A stretch of DNA of 15,089 nt from Acidiparvus fluvialis (GTDB taxonomy: Bacteria > Acidobacteriota > Holophagae > Holophagales > Holophagaceae): positions 1-15,089 of the forward strand of contig JBFSVS010000018.1 of assembly GCA_041263285.1 (NCBI GenBank). The letters are read 5' to 3'. Both the position numbers and the translations under genes were made by a program. Positions within the stretch are counted from its first letter, which is position 1. Each line of letters opens with the position of its first letter. The notes beneath the pieces are model-generated. The model was not told the origin of the DNA. It saw nothing but the letters and a program-made list of their open reading frames with translations, and searched no databases. This document shows positions 12,529-15,089 of the stretch, in pieces.

Positions 12529-13079
12529 ACCGCTATTTAGTATTCGATACGGAAACGGGGGGCCTGGATCCCCAAACCCATAGCCTTCTAACCTTAGGTT
12601 TCGTTGCCTGCGAGGGATCTAACGTACTAGAGACCCTCGAAGTCAAGGTTCGGCATGAACCCTATGTCGTTTCGGCTGGAGGATTAAAAGTAAACCGAAT
12701 CAATTTGGTGACTCACCATGAGTCTGCCCTCGAACACAAGGCGGTGATTGAGAGCGTCTTGCTTTTTTGCGAACGCCATTTTGGTTCCGAGCCTATTACC
12801 TTGGTGGGGCATAATATTTCTTTTGATTTTGAATTTATGAAACGCTTTCTTGCCTTAAACGGTATTGATATGGAATCTCGTTTTCATCATCGAACCGTCG
12901 ATACACATAGCATTGCCAAAGCCCTAAGAGAAAAACGAAAACTACCTCAAATGCGACTTAGCAGTGATGAGCTTTTTCGCCATTTTGCGATTCATGTGGC
13001 GGAAGATCAGCGCCATACCGCGTTAGGAGATGCACTAGCTACCCACACCCTCTATCTCAAATTGGTGGAGCTGATCTAG
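12525..13079 (+). CDS. DEDDh-family 3'-5' exonuclease (DnaQ/RNase T-like)
   Basis: The 184-residue protein is a single exonuclease domain. The acidic residues that bind two metal ions are visible: Asp8 and Glu10 in VFDTETGG (ExoI), Asp101 in GHNISFDFEFM (ExoII), and His164 with Asp169 in HTALGDALAT (ExoIII, DEDDh type). It would remove nucleotides from DNA or RNA 3' ends. It could be a DnaQ-like proofreading subunit or an RNase T-like enzyme, and the sequence does not decide between them. The start is ATG 12525, giving MNRYLVFDTETGG; it overlaps the permease stop by ATGA and has TGAGG five bases upstream. An upstream in-frame ATG (12456) lies inside the permease and adds no family sequence. 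It sits between the two Lol genes, and its TAG directly abuts the next ATG. Confidence 0.9.
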   Translation: MNRYLVFDTETGGLDPQTHSLLTLGFVACEGSNVLETLEVKVRHEPYVVSAGGLKVNRINLVTHHESALEHKAVIESVLLFCERHFGSEPITLVGHNISFDFEFMKRFLALNGIDMESRFHHRTVDTHSIAKALREKRKLPQMRLSSDELFRHFAIHVAEDQRHTALGDALATHTLYLKLVELI

Positions 13080-13724
13080 ATGAGTCTCCGAGTTGACGTT
13101 CAGCAACTTTCCAAACGTTATCCTGGGTCAGAACGCCCCGTCTTGAACAATTTTTCCATGGCCTTAACGCCGGGTAGCCTTAATGCCCTCGTGGGTCCCA
13201 GCGGGGTCGGCAAGACCACTTTGCTTAATTGTCTTTCGGGTCTTGATGGTTGGCAATCGGGATCGATTCATCTAGGGTCTCACCTGATGAATCCCTCAGA
13301 TTCGATCTCCTCTTCACTTTTTAGAAGACAATACATAGGACTGACTTTTCAAGATCCTCGACTCCTTCCCGAATTTACCGTTCTAGAGAACGTCCTTATT
13401 CCCATGAAACTCGATGGAGACTGGGATGAGGCCTGGGGGAAATCCTTACTCCATGAGGTCGGTTGCGAGGGCTTGGCCGACCGTTTTCCTCATCAACTAA
13501 GCGGAGGTCAAGCCTCTAGAATTGGACTCGCTCGGGCAATGGTAAGGAAACCCTCCTTGTGGCTCCTCGATGAGCCAACCGGCAATCTGGACCCCCTAAC
13601 GGCTGATCTTATTACTAGCTTTATACAGAAACTTCATCAACATCTTAAGCCCACGACTTTGATTGTGACTCATAACCAAACCCTTGCTCAAGTTTGTCAG
13701 CACCAGATCTCGCTAGCGGGTTAA
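13080..13724 (+). CDS. lolD: Lipoprotein-releasing ABC transporter ATP-binding protein, LolD family
   Basis: LolD is the cytoplasmic ATPase that drives lipoprotein extraction by LolC/E. The 214-residue protein has all ABC motifs: Walker A GPSGVGKT at 39-46, a Q-loop around QDPRLLPEF, signature LSGGQ at 140-144, Walker B WLLDEP with Asp164-Glu165, and H-loop His198 in IVTHN. Its length and the TVLENVLIPM segment fit the LolD/MacB-type subfamily. Identity as LolD rests on the LolC/E-family permease two genes upstream; other ABC-3 ATPases such as FtsE or MacB are close relatives. The start directly follows the exonuclease stop, with GGAG about nine bases upstream. The stop overlaps the ruvX stop on the other strand through the palindrome TTAA (13721-13724). 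Confidence 0.88.
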   Translation: MSLRVDVQQLSKRYPGSERPVLNNFSMALTPGSLNALVGPSGVGKTTLLNCLSGLDGWQSGSIHLGSHLMNPSDSISSSLFRRQYIGLTFQDPRLLPEFTVLENVLIPMKLDGDWDEAWGKSLLHEVGCEGLADRFPHQLSGGQASRIGLARAMVRKPSLWLLDEPTGNLDPLTADLITSFIQKLHQHLKPTTLIVTHNQTLAQVCQHQISLAG

Positions 13725-14155
13725 ATCTGATCCAGCGGCCGGCCCTGGCGGCGACGTTCACTGATGCACTCTTCTAAAATAATCATGGCGGCATAAGCAT
13801 CAATCCATTGGGAGAATTGACCCGAAGGAACCCCTTCCTCTCGCATACGGGTCTCAGCCATGGCGCTGGTCAGGTGTTCTCCGATCATCTTCAATGGAAG
13901 ACCGGTAGCGCGAGCTAATTCATGGGCAAACGATTTCGCGGCAGGGGCGGTTAAACTCGGCGAGCCATCTTGATGTTGAGGGAAGCCTACACAAAGAGCC
14001 TGGATCCCTTCTTCTTGGCAAAACTGAATCAAACGAGGGAGGATGGACGATTCCTCCATGAGCCAAACACCTTTAGGAGTGAAAAGGAACTCAGAGGGAT
14101 CGCATACGGCTAGGCCCAATCGTTTGGTTCCATGATCTAAACTCAACCATCGCAT
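13721..14155 (-). CDS. ruvX: Putative pre-16S rRNA nuclease / Holliday junction resolvase-like protein (YqgF/RuvX)
   Basis: The 144-residue protein is an RNase H-fold nuclease implicated in 16S rRNA 5' end maturation. Expected acidic positions are visible: Asp7 in LSLDHGTKRLGLAV, Glu93 in GEHLTSAMAE (commonly DERLTS in the family), and Asp119 in WIDAYAAMIIL. The CVGFPQHQDGSPS segment corresponds to the family VGLP...DGS motif. An AGGA seven bases before ATG 14155 is a good Shine-Dalgarno match. It diverges from murB with 49 bases between start codons and converges on lolD with a four-base stop overlap. The length is normal for the family. Confidence 0.92.
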   Translation of the reverse strand: MRWLSLDHGTKRLGLAVCDPSEFLFTPKGVWLMEESSILPRLIQFCQEEGIQALCVGFPQHQDGSPSLTAPAAKSFAHELARATGLPLKMIGEHLTSAMAETRMREEGVPSGQFSQWIDAYAAMIILEECISERRRQGRPLDQI

Positions 14156-14204
14156 AGTTTCATCCTAACTTCTCTAAGGGTCTCTGCAACCTTAAACTAG
14201 AATC

Positions 14205-15089
14205 ATGCCTACTCTTCCTGATTCAATTCGCTCCATTCCTCACCGAGAAAATATTTCTTTCGGGCGACTTACGACTTTAGGGGTCGGTGGACAATGTAAA
14301 ATTCTTTTTGAGCCTACTCATGAAAATCAGGTTTGCACTCTGGTTAAAACTTTTCGACAAGAAGGTTGGTCTTACCGAATTCTAGGCGGCGGGTCCAATC
14401 TCGTCGTCCTTTCCGACATCGAAGAACCCGTTATTCGCTTGAATTTTCCTAAAGTTCTAAAAGTTGAAGGCCGAGAGATCACAGCGCCCGCTAATTTTGG
14501 ACATATACGATTGAGCCAAGCCGCAGCTGAACAAGGACTTTCGGGTATGGAATACGCTGCAGGAATACCTGGAACCACCGGAGGGGCCCTTCATATGAAT
14601 GCGGGAGCCTACGGACGAGAATTGGTTCAGATTCTCTCAAGTTATCGATACATTCATCCTGAAGGGGAGGTGATTGAAACAGCCCCACGGCCAGAGAATT
14701 TTGGCTACCGTCGAAGCCATCTTGGGCCCGGCTATGTGGCCCTAGGATTTACCATTCGTCTCACCCCCGGGGATTCTAAAACCATTCAAGCTGAAGTGGA
14801 ATCGAATCGATTAAAACGGGGTAGTTCCCAGCCCTTATCCAAGCGTAATGCAGGGTGTATCTTTAAAAATCCTCCTGGAGAGAGTGCTGGACGCCTGATC
14901 GATCAGGCAGGACTCAAGGGCTATCGGGTGGGGGATGCCGAAGTCAGTCCTGAGCACGCAAATTTTCTCATCAATCACGGACAAGCAACCGCAAGAGACT
15001 TCTATGAGCTGATGATTCAGGTGCAATCTAAAGTCCAATTAAGATATGGTATAACTCTTGAACCGGAAGTGGAAGTCTGGGGCAACGTG
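14205..15089 (+). CDS. murB: UDP-N-acetylenolpyruvoylglucosamine reductase, 3' end cut by the window
   Basis: MurB is the FAD enzyme that reduces UDP-GlcNAc-enolpyruvate to UDP-MurNAc with NADPH, the second committed step of peptidoglycan synthesis. The frame is open from ATG 14205 to the window end (295 codons). Motifs are TTLGVGGQCKILFEP, the FAD-binding ILGGGSNLVV (GGGSN at 61-65), AAGIPGTTGGALHMNAGAYG, GYRRSHL, NAGCIFKNPPGESAGRLIDQAGLKG, SPEHANFLIN, and near the end EPEV with catalytic Glu288. The usual catalytic Ser is replaced by Cys218. Because Glu288 is already present, only a few residues should be missing. The ATG has no Shine-Dalgarno sequence; TAGAAT lies just upstream (14198-14203). 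Any downstream cell-wall cluster is outside the window. Confidence 0.95.
   Translation, partial: MPTLPDSIRSIPHRENISFGRLTTLGVGGQCKILFEPTHENQVCTLVKTFRQEGWSYRILGGGSNLVVLSDIEEPVIRLNFPKVLKVEGREITAPANFGHIRLSQAAAEQGLSGMEYAAGIPGTTGGALHMNAGAYGRELVQILSSYRYIHPEGEVIETAPRPENFGYRRSHLGPGYVALGFTIRLTPGDSKTIQAEVESNRLKRGSSQPLSKRNAGCIFKNPPGESAGRLIDQAGLKGYRVGDAEVSPEHANFLINHGQATARDFYELMIQVQSKVQLRYGITLEPEVEVWGNV

Noticed and set aside
14198..14210. TAGAAT one base before the murB ATG, suggesting a leaderless murB transcript.
   Set aside because: A -10 element there would start transcription after the ATG, and no matching -35 hexamer was seen; more likely a chance A/T-rich stretch.

Overview
The window is ordinary chromosomal core-gene territory from a Gram-negative (diderm) bacterium. 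An outer-membrane lipoprotein export pair (LolC/E-type permease and LolD-type ATPase) and a MurB gene point to a cell with an outer membrane and peptidoglycan. The B12-dependent MetH, a 4-hydroxyphenylpyruvate dioxygenase, a pseudopilin-like protein and a base composition that looks close to 50% GC are compatible with a Bdellovibrionota or deltaproteobacteria-like lineage. That placement is inference only; no rRNA gene is present.

Layout. 1-1011 is the C-terminal part of methionine synthase (metH), followed at 1099-2283 by an RluA-family pseudouridine synthase. folD runs convergently on the minus strand (2297-3214). A divergent intergenic region (3215-3415) leads into the rimP-nusA-infB operon (3416-7931), the conserved bacterial ribosome-maturation, transcription-elongation and translation-initiation cluster. 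Downstream lie hppD (8026-9132), a pseudopilin-like gene and a DUF4149/TMEM205-like membrane protein gene, each starting inside the stop codon of the gene before it. hflX (minus, 10021-11280) converges on that cluster, overlapping it by 34 bases, and diverges from a lolC/E, DEDDh-exonuclease, lolD operon (11305-13724) across only 24 bases. ruvX (minus, 13721-14155) and murB (plus, from 14205, running off the end) are divergent.

The genes form several tight translationally coupled units (TAATG, TGATG, ATGA and abutting TAG-ATG junctions). MetH and FolD share one-carbon metabolism. RluA-type synthase, RimP, RuvX, HflX, NusA and IF2 all serve ribosome biogenesis or gene expression. LolC/E and LolD would form the lipoprotein-releasing ABC complex. 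No tRNA, rRNA, CRISPR, insertion sequence or phage gene was seen.

The most notable non-coding structure is in the leader of the nusA operon. A perfect 7-bp G/C-rich hairpin followed by nine T residues (3378-3405) ends 10 bases before the rimP start codon, which has no Shine-Dalgarno sequence. A 19-codon open frame (3360-3419) runs through the whole hairpin and ends in an ATGA overlap with the rimP start. This looks like a candidate attenuator for an operon that encodes the termination factor NusA.
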